Origin: an uncultured Aquincola sp.
Lineage (GTDB): Bacteria; Pseudomonadota; Gammaproteobacteria; Burkholderiales; Burkholderiaceae
Reading direction: 5' to 3'
DNA: 6,594 nt
NCBI GenBank assembly: GCA_937883885.1
Contig: CAKZXL010000649.1
Span: forward strand, 1-6,594
In this document: positions 6,097 to 6,594 of the stretch, one piece after another
Layout: the number at the start of each line of letters is the position of its first letter
Numbering within the stretch: the first letter of the stretch is position 1
The notes under the pieces: model-generated
The model's input: the letters and a program-made list of their open reading frames with translations, nothing else
The model's database searches: none
What the model was told of the DNA's origin: nothing
Position numbers and translations under genes: made by a program

Positions 6097-6594
6097 CTGC
6101 CCATACGCCCTTTTCCTCCACCGACGCCGAGCCGCTAGGCGCGGTGATCGCGCCCGCCACCGTGCGCATCGAACGGCTGCTGCCCGGCACGCCCGAGCGC
6201 TTGTGGACCTACCTGACAGACCCCGACAAGCGCGCGCTGTGGCTGGCCGGCGGGCCGATGGCGCCGCACGAGGGTGGCCGCTATACGCTGCTCTTCCGGC
6301 ACCAAGACCTGTCGCCGGTGGCCGAGCCGCCGCCCGATGCCAGCCTGCTGTGCAGCGACGGCGACATCGGCGAACACGGTGGCCAGGTGCTCACCTGGCA
6401 GCCGCCGCAGCGCCTGGTGCTGAGCTGGCCCGAGCCCGGCGGTGCGCCGCCTTCCACGGTGGAATTTGATCTGGCGCCGGTGGCAGGCGGCCAGCAGGTG
6501 CGGCTGACCATCACCCACCGCCGGCTGGCTTCCAGCGCATCGATGCTCAGCGTCTCGGGCGGCTGGCACACCCACCTGGGCGTGCTGCTGGACC
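6093..6594 (+). CDS. AHSA1/SRPBCC-domain protein, N-terminal 167 residues (3' end outside window)
   Basis: The frame beginning at ATG 6093 stays open to the window edge. After a variable lead of about 20 residues the START/SRPBCC fold begins with [20 protein letters not shown] (22-41), the usual first strand and helix. Next come [14 protein letters not shown], and strands such as [16 protein letters not shown], which fit the family pattern in which a substrate-accommodating cavity is bounded by a curved sheet. The visible end, [15 protein letters not shown], is the start of the long C-terminal helix and matches the typical SGGWH-x-HL block, so only a short part is missing. Such proteins bind hydrophobic ligands or remove small toxic organics; no specific ligand can be named. 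It is paired with the ArsR-like repressor through an ATGA overlap and a GAGGA ribosome binding site. Confidence 0.9.
   Translation, partial: MTAHTPFSSTDAEPLGAVIAPATVRIERLLPGTPERLWTYLTDPDKRALWLAGGPMAPHEGGRYTLLFRHQDLSPVAEPPPDASLLCSDGDIGEHGGQVLTWQPPQRLVLSWPEPGGAPPSTVEFDLAPVAGGQQVRLTITHRRLASSASMLSVSGGWHTHLGVLLD

Overview
This is a very GC-rich, densely coded window. The codon use, the short overlaps between genes and the protein families point to a beta-proteobacterium, most likely of the Burkholderiales (Rubrivivax/Leptothrix/Ideonella-like). That placement is an inference from style, not from a marker gene. I see no rRNA or tRNA gene, mobile element, CRISPR array or phage gene, and no gap without a gene longer than about 70 bases.

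Layout. (1) From the left edge to 2167, plus strand: the C-terminal 720 or so residues of a large SNF2/HepA-type helicase, with all the core ATPase motifs present. (2) From 5624 down to 2164, minus strand: six tightly packed genes that look like one operon. In order of transcription they are a secreted CreA-family protein, a GNAT acetyltransferase fused to a SnoaL/NTF2-like domain, a DUF4126 membrane protein, a YbaK-type aminoacyl-tRNA deacylase, a small four-cysteine DUF1289 protein, and a DsbA-fold 2-hydroxychromene-2-carboxylate isomerase-like protein. The last two junctions are ATGA stop/start overlaps. The operon meets the helicase gene head-on with overlapping stop codons. (3) From 5692 to the right edge, plus strand: an ArsR-family repressor and, through another ATGA overlap, an AHSA1/SRPBCC-domain protein cut off by the window end.

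The only real intergenic control region is the 67-bp divergent gap between creA and the arsR-like gene. It holds a strong sigma70-type promoter (TTGACA, 16 bp, TATATT) facing the repressor, and a perfect 7-bp inverted repeat that begins inside the -10 box and whose right arm also contains the ribosome binding site. This is the expected design of an autoregulated repressor-AHSA1 pair, and the operator could also reach a promoter for the creA operon.

Overall this looks like ordinary chromosomal housekeeping and accessory sequence. The items most worth a second look are the dual-use operator/RBS, the acetyltransferase-SnoaL fusion and the mixed six-gene operon. I found no convincing defence, mobile or otherwise new multi-gene system.
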